The notes under the pieces were generated by a model. That model did no database searches and was not told where the DNA came from. It saw only the letters and a program-made list of their open reading frames with translations. A stretch of DNA of 64,000 nucleotides from DATKFM01 sp963851215 (GTDB taxonomy: Bacteria > Pseudomonadota > Alphaproteobacteria > Dongiales > Dongiaceae). A program made the position numbers and the translations under genes. Of the stretch, positions 8,111 to 17,498 are shown piece after piece; the first letter of the stretch is position 1; each line of letters starts with the position of its first letter. Location: positions 124,001-188,000 of the forward strand of contig CAWKOG010000005.1 of assembly GCA_963851215.1 (NCBI GenBank), in the 5' to 3' direction.

Positions 8111-8437
8111 GTGCCGCCTGTTTGCGGCGCGAGGCTGCGGACCGGCCGCCTGTGCGCAGCACGGCCGCCGCACGGCAAACGCCGCTGCCGCAGCCATGGC
8201 GGCGCCCCCGGCAGCGGTGCGCCCAAGGGCAACAGGAACGCGTTGAAGCACGGCGCCTATACGGCGACCAGCAAGGCGCGCCGTAAGGCGATGCGCGACT
8301 ATGTGCGGGCGAGCCAGACGCTGATGGATGCATTTGATGCTGGCGTGCGGTCCGCGGCGCTGCTCCGCTACCACGCCGCGATCGAACGGATCGCCGACCA
8401 TCTGACGACCACGACGCAGCGGTTGTTGGGGGAATAG
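8111..8437 (+). CDS. Small HGG-motif basic protein, phage/mobile-element type
   Basis: A 108-residue basic protein starting at GTG. An N-terminal CGARLRTGRLC / RRCRSHGG Cys-His cluster is followed by the hallmark SHGGAPGSGAPKGNRNALKHG (central residues). Proteins with this HGG...GAPKGNRNAxKHG block occur widely in alphaproteobacteria and phages, some beside terminase genes, and are often listed only as hypothetical or 'HGGxSTG domain'. The Cys/His spacing suggests a small zinc-binding fold (inference). The C-terminal half is helical and Arg/Ala-rich. The start is uncertain: no good ribosome site, and a small inverted repeat precedes it. Function unknown. Confidence 0.65.
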   Translation: MPPVCGARLRTGRLCAARPPHGKRRCRSHGGAPGSGAPKGNRNALKHGAYTATSKARRKAMRDYVRASQTLMDAFDAGVRSAALLRYHAAIERIADHLTTTTQRLLGE

Positions 8438-8503
8438 GTTGCGGATACGAAGAGCCGTACAACCTTTCGACCACACAATCTCCATGCTAAAGATGAACCG
8501 CAA

Positions 8504-8806
8504 ATGGGCTGGGCGACGGGACATATTTCACGATTGCAGAAAGGGGAGACGGTCTCCTTCCGGCCACGCGGACACTCGATGAAGGGAAAGATCAACTCCG
8601 GCCAGCTTTGCACGGTAGCGCCGGTCGACGCCGCGACCTTGTCAGTCGGTGACATCGTCCTCTGTCGTGTGCGCGGCGCCGAGTATCTGCACCTGATCAA
8701 GGCAATCCAGGGCGGCCAATTCCAGATCGGCAACAATCGCGGCGGCATCAACGGCTGGATCGGCGCGAATGGGATCTTTGGACGAATAGTGAGCGTCACG
8801 GACTAG
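8504..8806 (+). CDS. S24/S26-type peptidase-like small protein
   Basis: A 100-residue protein resembling the catalytic core of S24/S26 (LexA/signal peptidase-like) proteins. The sequence RPRGHSMKGKI (~21-31) carries the Ser-Met pair typical of the nucleophile, followed by SGQLCTVAPV, LSVGDIVLCRV and HLIKAIQ, then GNNRGGINGW. The lysine in HLIK could be the general base. There is no DNA-binding domain or transmembrane helix, so it is neither LexA nor a signal peptidase; it may be a stand-alone, possibly inactive relative. It lies 66 bases after the HGG protein on the same strand, in a stretch that looks accessory. Confidence 0.6.
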   Translation: MGWATGHISRLQKGETVSFRPRGHSMKGKINSGQLCTVAPVDAATLSVGDIVLCRVRGAEYLHLIKAIQGGQFQIGNNRGGINGWIGANGIFGRIVSVTD

Positions 8807-8913
8807 CTAGTCGCCCTAAGTGCCGCCGCCGGCCACTGACAATTCCCGCTCGACGGATGCACGCGGCGCGGGTCACATATTCGGGTTGGGGGTAACTTCC
8901 TGCAGATCGGCAA

Positions 8914-10573
8914 TGGGCAAGAATTCGGCCGGCGAAAGCGCGGTGGCGCCGGACTACCCGCGCATCAGCGACTATCCGGCCTGCACTACGCCCTGGCGGC
9001 GTCCGCAGCGGCAGCAGCTGATGCTCGATGGACGCGAACGGAGCTACCTGGCGCGCTTGGCGCCGATATCGACGCTGCGCCGGGCGCTTGCTGGCCCACG
9101 GCATCGGCAAGGGCGACCGGGTGGCGATGCTGTCGACGCCGCGGCCGGAGCATCTGACGGTCTTCTGGCCACGGCGCGCATCGGCGCCATCTGGATGGGG
9201 CTGAACCGGTGCATCAGCTGGATGAGCACCGCTATGTGGTCGAGCGACTGCGAGCCGCGGATCCTTTTCGGTTTCGCGCGATCTGCGCGGGCGCGCAGAA
9301 TCGCGAGGCGCTGCGGCGGCAGCAAGACGGAGTTCGCCTGCATCGAGTGGCTGGTCATGATCGGACGAAGCCGGCGGCGCAGCGGAAACGCGCCTACGAG
9401 GATTTTCGAGCTGACGGCGATGCGGCTGTCCGGAGGCGATGTTCGCGGCGGCGCGTGGCAGGCGGTGGCGGCGGACGACGTCGGCGCTGATCTGTCCATA
9501 CGTCGGGATCGAGCGGGCAGCCGAAGGGCGCCATGATCACCATCGTAATCTAGTGCATTGCGCGCGAGTACAGTGGAGCTGTTTCCACCGCGGCCGTTGC
9601 GGGTGCTCTGCAACCTGCCGGTCAACATGTGGCTTCGACGAGCGATATCTGCGCCCACACCCTGGTGGGCGGCGGCGCGCTGGTTTTCCAGGAGAAGTTC
9701 GATGCGGCCGAGCTTGGATATCGTCGAAGCGTCGCGGGTGAGCATCCTGATGCAGCTTCCGACCATGTTCCTGAAGATGCTCGAGGCGCGGCAGGATCGC
9801 GCCCGCGACCTGTCGAGCCTGCAGGCGGTGCTGTTCTTCGGCGCTCCGATGGTGCGACAAGATCGTCGAGTTGCGAACTCGGCGCGACCGTATTCACCAG
9901 CTGGGGCATGACCGAGACCTCCTGCTCCGTGACTACACGAGCCCGAGCGACGACCTCGACGCCCTGGCGACAGTGCGGGGCGGCCGGCGCGGGGCTGCGA
10001 GCTTAGGATCGTCGATGGCGATGGCAGGGATGTGAGCGGCTCGGAGGTGGCGAAGTCGTGGTGCGCGGTCCCGCTGTCATGGCCGGCTATACAGCCGGCC
10101 GGATGCGACCGCGAGGCGATCGATGCCGATGGCTGGCTGCATAGCGGCGATCGCGGCCGCATCGACGAGGCCGGCTGTCTGCGGCTGGTCGGCCGCATAA
10201 AGGACATGTTCATATGGCGGCTACAACATCTATCCGCGGGAGGTGGAGGCCGTGATCGAAGACCATTTAGATGTGATGTCGGCGGCGGTAGTTCCCGTGC
10301 CCGATACGCTGTATCAGGAGGTCGGCTATGCCTTCATCCGCTGCCAGCGGGGCCGCGGCATCGAGCGCGGCGGACACTGGACGCATACTGCCGCGAGCGT
10401 CTGGCCAACTACAAAATCCCGAAGCGGTTCATCGTCAGGGAGGAACTGCCGCTGCTGCCGATCGGCAAGATCGACAAGGGAGCGTTGCGGCAGGAGCGCT
10501 GCGATGCGCCACCGGAGCCGGTGCTCTTGCAGCGATGTCGGGAGCGGCTTATGAGGCGGCAGCAGTCGCTTGA
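8914..10573 (+). pseudogene. Broken AMP-dependent acyl-CoA synthetase/ligase
   Basis: Remains of a ~530-residue ANL-family ligase are spread over all three plus frames. Recognisable pieces in order: GIGKGDRVAMLSTPRPEHL (~9100), ARIGAIWMGLNP then HQLDEHRYVVERL (~9180-9250), the ATP-binding GAMIT-HRNLVHCARV (~9530-9575), ILMQLPTMFLKMLEA (~9745), VFTSWGMTETSCSVT (~9890-9930), the AMP-site DGWLHSGDRGRIDEAG (~10125), LVGRIKDMF-GYNIYPREVEAVIEDH (~10190-10265), and LANYKIPKRF...GKIDKGALRQE (~10400-10490). At least seven frame changes are needed to join them; one is a CCC to CC loss in MIT-HRN. True decay and local sequence error are both possible. Ends are approximate. Confidence 0.75.
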
Positions 10574-11343
10574 AGCCGCTCGCATTCAGCCTGCCATTTT
10601 TCGGATCTGGCCGAAGCTTCGAAGGGTATCCTTTTTAGGATTTCCAGGACGTGGTGCAGAGAGTCGTATGTGATTGTCTCTTTTCTCTCCTCGTCGAGAT
10701 AGAGCTCGGCCGCTTTAGCGGCATCGTCGATTTTGCCCAATGCCACCAGACTTGCGATCACAGGTAAGCGCATCGCATTGCGCGGATGGCCAATATTGCT
10801 CGCAGTGTATCGATGGCTTCTGATACTGAGCTCCGCGTAGTAGGCCCAGGACAGCACCCAATAGAACCATTTTTCGTGTACTAGTTTCTTGCATCGAGAT
10901 TTAGCATATCATCAACGGCCTTCTTAGTGTTTGCCCAGTTTCTTGCTGTGTTTTGCCTGTCAACAGCAGCATCTCCGCGATATCGACTTCAGGGCATCCA
11001 GATCCGACGGAACGGCGTTCCTTTTGCGCGGTCCACAGTCTGATAAACCGCCGGGCGGCGTCGAGTCGCGGGATACGTGCAGCGCCTTGATCCAGAGGTA
11101 ATAGTAGTCCTGACAGTTGGCGGGGAGTTTTCTGCAGCGCGTCTTCGCGTTCTGCAACGTCATGCTCTTGTCCATTTGAATATCGAGCTGAAGGAGCGAA
11201 TAGGCGAGATCGGCATATGCAGGATAGATCTCTCGATCCGCGTCGATGCCTTTGATAGGCGATCCGCGCCTCGGCATTGGCCTGCGCGCTGAAGCGCTGT
11301 AGAGGCCCCAGCCCTGGAGGAAGTAGTCGAATGTCTTGCTCAT
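10549..11343 (-). pseudogene. Broken TPR-repeat protein
   Basis: A likely ~260-residue TPR protein in two or more frames. It starts at ATG 11343 with MSKTFDYFLQGWGLYSAS, continues in another frame with QANAEARIAYQ, then AYADLAYSLLQLDI and CQDYYYLWIKALHVSR, and ends with ASLVALGKIDDAAKAAELYLDEE and a short tail at 10549. The pattern resembles the TPR region that normally follows class III cyclase domains, and a cyclase relic lies just upstream on the same strand, so this may be a duplicated or split partner. Part of the segment (about 10650-10960) is lower in GC than neighbouring genes. Confidence 0.55.
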
Positions 11344-11355
11344 TCGCTGTCCCCG

Positions 11356-12965
11356 ATTTGATATCTCTTCATTTTTCTTCAGTCCGGCAGTCCCGCCAAC
11401 CGAGATCGTCAGTGAGAGCACACTCCGGGTTCTTGAAGGGCCGCGGTTCTCCGTCGCCAGCCGGTACTCCGGTTGTTCGCTCAGGATATCCTGTGCCAGC
11501 GCGCGGGCTTCGGCGAGTCGTCCAGCCTGACATAGGTTGCGACAATGTCGCGGCGCTGCAGCGGCGGCGGATCGGTGAAGCGCGCTAGGGCTCCCAGCGA
11601 TTCCTCGTAGCGGCCCTCATGGATGCGGCCATGCCGAGGACCATCATACAAATCGGGATGGATGGGATTGACCGTTTGGCTGCTCGATCATCCGCGAGGC
11701 CTCGACCGTGTGACCCATTGAGCTAGCGTGTGGGCCATATCGGCCAGCAGGTCCGGGCAGTTCGGATTGAGACTCAGGGCGCGGCGAAAGCAATCGAGGC
11801 TGCGATCGACTCCGCTGTAGAGGCAGGTGAGCCGAGCTGCTCATAGGCGTCGAGTCGACGGCGCCAGGGCGACGGCGATCTGCGCTGCTTATGTCCGGTG
11901 CGCGGAGGGCTCGGGCGTGGTGTTCCAGCCACCGAGGGCGGCCTGGATCAGGGAATAGGAACAGGCACTGTGGGCCGTGCGAAATTGGGATCCAGGGCAG
12001 CGCCTTGGTGAGCGCCGCGACTGGCGTCGGCCGGGGAGGCGGCGCAGCGGAACTCGTCGGCGCCAGATGGTCCGGCGCTGCGAGTGAGCGGGGGTTCGGC
12101 GATAACTACGCCCATACGACGTGATCTGCGATGCTATGATGACCTGCTGCTTTCATGTGGCGGGCGATTGGTGCAGCTGCGGCCGCTGGCGTTGACAGTT
12201 CAAGATTGAACCGAACGATTTTGAGTGCGCTGCTGGCCTAACGCATCGGCGCGGCAATGACAGAGCTGCGCATTCCGGTGGGCCGTGCTCTCCAGCGAGT
12301 ACGAATGCCTGGCGAAAACGCGGAGATCGGGAAATCGCGTGAGATTCGAGATAGATCTTTGGTGACGCCGTCGCTGAAATCGTCCGGCTCGGGATCGCAG
12401 CTCAGAGTTCACCGGTGGCACGGTACGCGCGGTTCGGCGGTCGCGCGCAGCTGCGTGAGATCTTTCTCGCGCCGGCGGCCGGGAGCGATGGAGACGCGAA
12501 ATGCTTGACCGGCTTGGGCAGGTTCTTCAGCGTGATGTGGAGGATGCTCTCGAGCTCGGCGTCGATCGTGTTGCTGCTGATATGAGATTTCGTCGACACG
12601 GAGATGGCTTGGTATGGCAATGCGCTGGAGCCGGGCAGCGACGTTGACGGCGTCGCCGAGGATGTCGGAGTAGTGCCAACAATCGCGGACAGTTGACGCC
12701 GTGCGGAAGCGAGCGGCGGTCTTCGGGCTTTAGGTTGTTGCGCAGGCTCATGCCGCGCGGAATAGACGCTGCGGTAACCGCGCGACGCGAAGAAAACTCC
12801 ATAGGATGCCGTCGTCAGTGGTTTCACCAGGCGCCGCTCTCTTCGCGATCGCGGGTTCGATCAGTTAGCGGAGGTGCTCAGGGCGGTGATGGTCGTTTTC
12901 ATAATCATGTTTCAGCCGGCTGTAACCGCGAAGTCGGCAAAGACGATAGCCGCGAAGCGTCGCAT
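11356..12965 (-). pseudogene. Broken class III adenylate/guanylate cyclase with TPR repeats
   Basis: Starts at ATG 12965 with MRRFAAIVFADF, then after a frame change GYSRL...HDYEN, the catalytic core of class III nucleotidyl cyclases. Downstream pieces are RGMSLRNNLKPEDRR, then DILGDAVNVAARLQRIA (~12610-12665), and LKNLPKPVKHF (~12510), the usual end of the cyclase domain. TPR remains follow: LDCFRRALSLNPNCPDLLADMAHTLAQ-type sequence near 11720-11820 and a C-terminal AGL-KK near 11360. Several indels and one in-frame TAA, after PEHLR near 12860 where Gln is expected, break the frame. As it stands no functional cyclase can be made. Confidence 0.7.
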
Positions 12966-13320
12966 AAAGAATTTCGCGGCGCCGATGTTCGAGTTGCTCT
13001 GATGGCATTGCGAAGGTGACACATCACATGGCCTAGAGGTAACCGAATGGCCGATGATAGCGTATACCTATGATAACTAGCGTCATCTACCGCGTGCCTC
13101 CTTTGGAAGAATCTGCGAGCCCTTCGCATCCGCCCGCCTCGCCCTTTCCTGTAACGGCATGATTCGCGCGCGTGCGCGGCGGGCCGGCACGACATCCCAC
13201 CGTCCGTAGTACATCCCACTGGCAATTGCACGCGCCGATGGGCCGGACTTGCGAACAGCGAAACGCTGTGACTTTGCGCCGATCGGCGGGCGGATGCCCT
13301 CGGGCTGGCCCATGCGGGCC
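12966..13320. other. Gap between cyclase relic and DUF6644 gene
   Basis: About 355 bases. An open minus-strand frame of ~77 codons (13083-13313), rich in Arg and Ala, could be a small gene but matches nothing I know and has no clear ribosome site; the zone's many indels make frame-based calls unreliable. No repeat or RNA gene was recognised. The cyclase promoter should lie in the left part. Confidence 0.4.
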
Positions 13321-13832
13321 TTAAAAGTATCCGACGAGCCGGCCGAGAACGAGCACGGACAACCAGACGCCGAGCGATATCGCGCCACACGAGCGTCGCG
13401 GCAGCGGGCCAGGGCGGCGCCACCGCCATCCGCCAGCCGAGGCGGCGGGACAGCAGACGGTAGGCGAGCAGATTGGCAAGGCCGATGGCCAGCAAGACCA
13501 TCTTTGCCTGGAACAGGGACGAGGCGGCGTATTCTGTGGCCTTGACGATGAAGAGCAGACTGCCGAAGCCGCGGCGAGGCAGAGGCCCGTGCCGGCGACG
13601 GGAACCAGGACTTGGCCAGCGTCTCCAGCGGCACCCGGGGCCAGGCGCCCATGAGCCTGAGGTCGAAGCCGGCAATGGCGCCGAACAGCAGGGCGATGCC
13701 GGCGATGTGGCCGGCATTCACCAGGGGATAGACCCATTTCGAGCCGCGCAGGCCGGCCGCGAGCGCGGAGCCTTCGAGGCCGGCCAGGATCTCCATCAGC
13801 ATGGCTTGCTGCCTACCGGCGCGCGCGAGCAT
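13321..13832 (-). CDS. DUF6644 family membrane protein (frame-broken)
   Basis: An inner-membrane protein of about 165 residues with four to five helices. Start ATG at 13832 overlaps the DUF6152 stop by the ATGA arrangement. Frame one gives EGSALAAGLRGSKWVYPLVN and GIALLFGAIAGFDLRLMG; the sequence then needs shifts near 13600, 13565 and 13390 to continue as GSLLFIVKATEYAASSLFQ, KMVLLAIGLANLLAYRLL and LGVWLSVLVLGRLVGYF before the TAA at 13321. The order of pieces matches the family (DUF6644, near DUF2214). DUF6152-DUF6644 pairs recur in proteobacteria; function unknown. Three indels in about 500 bases point to poor local sequence or decay. Confidence 0.65.
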
Positions 13833-14220
13833 CAGGACTCCCGGTCGGGGTAAAGATTGTAGTCCTTGCCCGCGATGATCAGCCGCTCCGCCTTCATCAG
13901 TTTCTCGTCGGGGTCGATCGAGCGATGGCCATGCACGGTGACCTCGGTGCCGATCGCCAGCAGTTCATCGGTCAGGCCGGCCTGCTCGTTGCGCCAGGGC
14001 TGGCCGATCTCCACCAGCCAGGCCTCGCCATTGGCGTCGAGGTGCATTTCACCATGGGGATTGCCCAGCTTCACTTTCGTGATCTTGCCGGTCAGCTCGA
14101 ACTCCTCGTCGGTGGCCCAGCCCCAGCCGTGATGGGCGGATGCGAGCGCGGCAGCAGGCTGCCGACGCCGGCCAGGATCGCCAGGGATACCGACTGCATC
14201 AGAAAGGAACGCCTGGTCAT
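13832..14220 (-). CDS. DUF6152 family secreted protein (frame-broken)
   Basis: Exported protein of ~128 residues. It begins at ATG 14220 after a perfect GGAGGT ribosome site, with a twin-Arg-like MTRRSFLMQSVSLAILAGVG signal. After one missing base near 14165 the frame continues AALASAHHGWGWATDEE, then FELTGKITKVKLGNPHGEMHL and WLVEIGQPWRN. The AHHGW just after the signal and the LGNPHGEM block are DUF6152 hallmarks. OB-fold-like; perhaps binds metal or copper through the His pair (inference). Operon with the DUF6644 gene through an ATGA overlap. Confidence 0.75.
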
Positions 14221-14382
14221 GTTGACCTCCTTCGCCTGATCTGTTTCTCTTACATAGGAGCCGTGGACGGAGGGGGAAGTGGGGAGCGGAGTTTTTCGGT
14301 GCCTGCTCCGATCTAACACATGGCGGAACAGAGAAGTCGGCAGGCGACAGGGAGCCGAGGCTCTTGTAGTTTCGTAGCCGTT

Positions 14383-15568
14383 ATGACGGCACCAGTCTCT
14401 TCCCCGCCACAATCCATACAATCCGGCCGCCGCGCCCTCTGGGCGCTGCTGGTCGGCAACTTCGTCATCGGCACGGGCGTGCTGCTGCCAGCGGGCATGA
14501 TGAACGATCTGGTGCGCGATCTCGGCGTGTCGGTGTCGAAGGGCGGCAGCCTGATCTGGGCCGGCGCCATCATCATCGGCATCGGCGCGCCGCTGATCGC
14601 CGCGCTGACCAGCGACGTGGACCGGCGCCTGCTGCTGGTGGGCTCGCTGCTGCTGTATGTCGCCGGTCACGCGCTATCGGCGTTGAGCTTGAACTTCGAG
14701 ATGCTGCTGGCGGTGCGGGTCGTGACGATCCTTTCCGCCGGCGTGTTCACGCCCCAGGCCGCGGCCACGGTGGGGCTGCTGCTGCCGCCGGAGCGGCGCG
14801 GCGCCGGGATCACCTTCATCTTCCTCGGCTGGTCGATCGCCAATGTGCTGGGCATGCCCATGGGCAGCCTGATCGGCGCCACGCTGGGCTGGCGGGCGGC
14901 CTATGGAATTCTCAGCGTCCTGGCGCTGATCGCGGCGGCGGGCGTGTGGTGGGCCGTGCCGCGCGGTCTCCGGGTGCAGCGCCTGTCGCTGGAGTCCTGG
15001 CGGGGCGTGTTCCTCAGTCCGGTCCTGGTATTGGTGCTGCTGGTGACGGTGGCCAGCCTCTCCGGGCAATTCGCGCTCTTTACCTACATAGCACCGGTGC
15101 TGAAGGAGTCGCTGGCGGCGGCGCCCGGCACCATTGCGCTGCTGCTGGCCTGGGCCGGTTTCTGGGGCGTGACCGGCAACAGCCTGGCGGCGCGGGTCAG
15201 CGGCCGGCTCGGCGTGGCCGGCGCGATCCTGGTCTTCATGCTGTGCATGGCCACGGGCCTGGCGCTGTGGCCGCTGGGCCATGGCTCGCTGGCGTTGACA
15301 ATGCTGGCCATGGCGGTCTGGGCGTTCGGCACCTTCGCCGGCAACTCGCTGCAGCAGGCGCGGCTCATGGGCATCGCGCCGCCGCTGGCCTCGGCGTCGA
15401 TCGCGCTCAACACCTCCGGCATCTATGTCGGGCAGGCGGTTGGAGCGGCGCTGGGCGGGGTGCTGGTCAGCTGCCGGCCGCCTCGATCTGCTGTCCTGGG
15501 CCGGCGTGGCGTTCATGCTGGCGGCCATCGCCTGCTCGGTGGCGGCGGCGCGGCTGACGGCGCGCTGA
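14383..15568 (+). CDS. MFS transporter, DHA1-type exporter (frameshift near C-terminus)
   Basis: An inner-membrane major facilitator of ~394 residues with twelve predicted helices, start ATG 14383. Sequence such as LVGNFVIGTGVLLPAGMMNDL, the loop LTSDVDRRLLL (a D-R motif between helices 2 and 3), and VFTPQAAATVGLLLPPERRGAGI fits arabinose-efflux/Bcr-type exporters. At ~15471 one extra T shifts the frame: read without it, the protein continues SAGRLDLLSWAGVAFMLAAIA and stops at 15568. The uncorrected frame would run into the convergent LysE gene, which supports the repair. Substrate unknown. Confidence 0.82.
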
Positions 15569-15584
15569 CCCGCCGGATCGGAAC

Positions 15585-16199
15585 TCAGCGCGCGACGATG
15601 GCGACGGCGGCGCCGGCCATGACAGTGCCGGTGGTGCGGTTCACCGCGCGCATGGTGCGCGGGCTGGCGATCAGCCGGCGGGCGCTGGCGGCGGCGAGCG
15701 CATAGGCCGACAGCACTGCGCTGAGGATCACCACGATCAATGCTGCGATCTCGACGAAGCCGACGACGCTGAGATTCTCCAGATCGATCACCAGCGGCAA
15801 CAGGGCGAGGAAGAACACGATCACCTTCGGGTTGCCCAGGGTGACCGCGAGGCCACCGAGGAACAGCCGTCCCGCGCCGTCGCTTCGCCGATCAAGTCCG
15901 ACCTCTGTCTGTTGCGCCGGCGCTGTCCAGAGCTTCCAGGCGAGATAGAGCAGATAGGCGGCGCCGGCATATTTAATGGCCACGAACAGCATGGCGAAGG
16001 TCTGCGCCAGCAGGGCCAGACCGGTGGCGGCAATGGTGAACCAGAAGAGATCGCCGACCACGAATCCGGCGATAAAAGCGGGCACGCCGCGCAGGCCGCG
16101 GCCGAGCACGCGGGCCAGTATGGCGGCGATGCCCGGGCCGGGTGAAGCGGTGGCGACCGCATAGGCGGCGCAGAAAGCCAGCAAGCCGGTGGAACCCAT
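15585..16199 (-). CDS. LysE family amino-acid exporter
   Basis: A 204-residue inner-membrane translocator with six hydrophobic segments. Family signatures: ATASPGPGIAAILARVLGRG near the N-terminus (the PGP motif), GLALLAQTFAMLFVAIKYAGAAYLLYLAWKLW mid-protein in two halves, and GLAVTLGNPKVIVFF with the conserved Asn-Pro-Lys. The family exports amino acids such as lysine, threonine or homoserine; the substrate here is not predictable. It is convergent with the MFS gene, 16 bases from its repaired stop. Start codon at 16199. Confidence 0.92.
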   Translation of the reverse strand: MGSTGLLAFCAAYAVATASPGPGIAAILARVLGRGLRGVPAFIAGFVVGDLFWFTIAATGLALLAQTFAMLFVAIKYAGAAYLLYLAWKLWTAPAQQTEVGLDRRSDGAGRLFLGGLAVTLGNPKVIVFFLALLPLVIDLENLSVVGFVEIAALIVVILSAVLSAYALAAASARRLIASPRTMRAVNRTTGTVMAGAAVAIVAR

Positions 16200-16387
16200 C
16201 GGTGACTTCCCGGTTAGAATTTCAGGTCAGCAAACGGGGCGGAGTGATGCCGCGCCCGGTCCGGTCTGTCCAGCCCCTCTGTTCAGAAACGATACAGGGG
16301 GGCGTAAATTTGTCATGGAGAGCAGGGGTGCCGTCGGGCACAATTGGCAAGGCTGGCCAGGAAGTCTGGGAAAAACTGGAGATCGAC

Positions 16388-16726
16388 ATGAAACGCAAGA
16401 CGATCGTGTGGATGGCGGCGGTTTCAGCTTTGACACTCATGGCATCGGCGCCGGTTTTCGCCAAAGGCGAAGGCGCCCGCAGTCATACCCGGAGCACGGT
16501 GTCCGATGCGACCGGCACGGCCCTGTCCAAGGCCAAGGCATCGTGCAAAGGCGCCTGCTCGACATCGGCGCGCACCTCGGCGGAAGTCACGACGACGGGC
16601 ACGAACACGAACGCCAATGGCATCAGCGTCAGCATTTCGACAGGCGGCACCAGCGGCAGTACGACGTCGTCGGGAACAGTCTCCAACAGCGTCTCCGGCA
16701 ACAGTACGACGACCGGCAGCCCCTAG
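16388..16726 (+). CDS. Small secreted Ser/Thr/Gly-rich protein
   Basis: 112 residues starting at ATG 16388. An N-terminal signal peptide is clear: MKRKTIVWMAAVSALTLMASAPVFA then KGEG. The mature part of ~87 residues is low-complexity, rich in Ser, Thr, Gly and Asn with few charges, except a short KAKASCKGACS segment holding two cysteines. No known domain. Such proteins are often surface or periplasmic, but there is no direct evidence here. The frame is open upstream to 16142, but the signal peptide fixes the start. Convergent with the DUF4328 gene. Confidence 0.6.
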   Translation: MKRKTIVWMAAVSALTLMASAPVFAKGEGARSHTRSTVSDATGTALSKAKASCKGACSTSARTSAEVTTTGTNTNANGISVSISTGGTSGSTTSSGTVSNSVSGNSTTTGSP

Positions 16727-16747
16727 GGCCGCCTGCCGCCAGGCAAC

Positions 16748-17431
16748 TCAGAAGGCGCTGACCTGATAGCGCTGCCTCTGGCGCAAGGCGATGTCGCTGA
16801 TGATGTGGATTGCGGCCCATGCGGCGCCGATGCCGGCGATCAGTGCGGCCACATCCACAAAGGTGAGTACGACCGAAGCGTCAAAGCTCGGCGTCCCACC
16901 GACGGATTTCGCATAGCGGTCCGTTATGTTGCCGCCGATGCTGTTCGCCAGGAATAAGCCCCACCACCAGCCGAAAATGGCTGGGGGCGTGTCGCGGCGC
17001 CAGCCGGGCATTGTTGCGGGATCGCTGGCCTGCCAGGTCTCTTTGACGACCTGGTAGGGCCGGAAAAGCGACATGATGGGAATGAACCACCAGGCGATCG
17101 ACCAGCCGGGCGACCATCGGGCATTGGCAACGCCGAGCGCCGGCAGATTGCGGCGGGCCCGGTAGAGCCACATCAGGAAGACGACGACGCAAACGATATA
17201 GATGATGATGTACAGGACTAGGGAAATCCCCGACATCAGAAGTACGGCAATGCCTGGCGGCGTGTCTTCGGCCGGATAGGTGATGTCGGAGTAGAGATTC
17301 ACGCCGATCATCGGCGCAGCAGCCAGCGCCAAAATCGCGGCCGCCGATATGGCAATGTAGCACCAGAATAAGATGGTCACCAAGCGGGCGCGAGGTTCCA
17401 GCGGCAGAAACAGCCTCGCCGTCGAGTCCAT
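16748..17431 (-). CDS. DUF4328 domain membrane protein
   Basis: About 227 residues with four to five transmembrane helices. The DUF4328 core is plain: FLMWLYRARRNLPALG, then WSPGWSIAWWFIPIMSLFRP and YQVVKETWQASDP, after which the remaining helices follow. I chose ATG 17431 (MDSTARLF) over the upstream in-frame GTG because it has a purine-rich AGGGG about nine bases ahead. Family function is unknown; proteins of this type are usually monocistronic membrane proteins. The next upstream gene is MocR, 67 bases away on the same strand. Confidence 0.88.
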   Translation of the reverse strand: MDSTARLFLPLEPRARLVTILFWCYIAISAAAILALAAAPMIGVNLYSDITYPAEDTPPGIAVLLMSGISLVLYIIIYIVCVVVFLMWLYRARRNLPALGVANARWSPGWSIAWWFIPIMSLFRPYQVVKETWQASDPATMPGWRRDTPPAIFGWWWGLFLANSIGGNITDRYAKSVGGTPSFDASVVLTFVDVAALIAGIGAAWAAIHIISDIALRQRQRYQVSAF

Positions 17432-17498
17432 TGATAACACCCCTACGCCATCATCAAAGTCGGCCCCGCGGGCAGCATGGCGTGCACCGGGGTTTTTG

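Noticed and set aside
13083..13313. Possible small Arg/Ala-rich gene
   Set aside because: No family, no ribosome site, in the indel-rich zone; cannot be supported.
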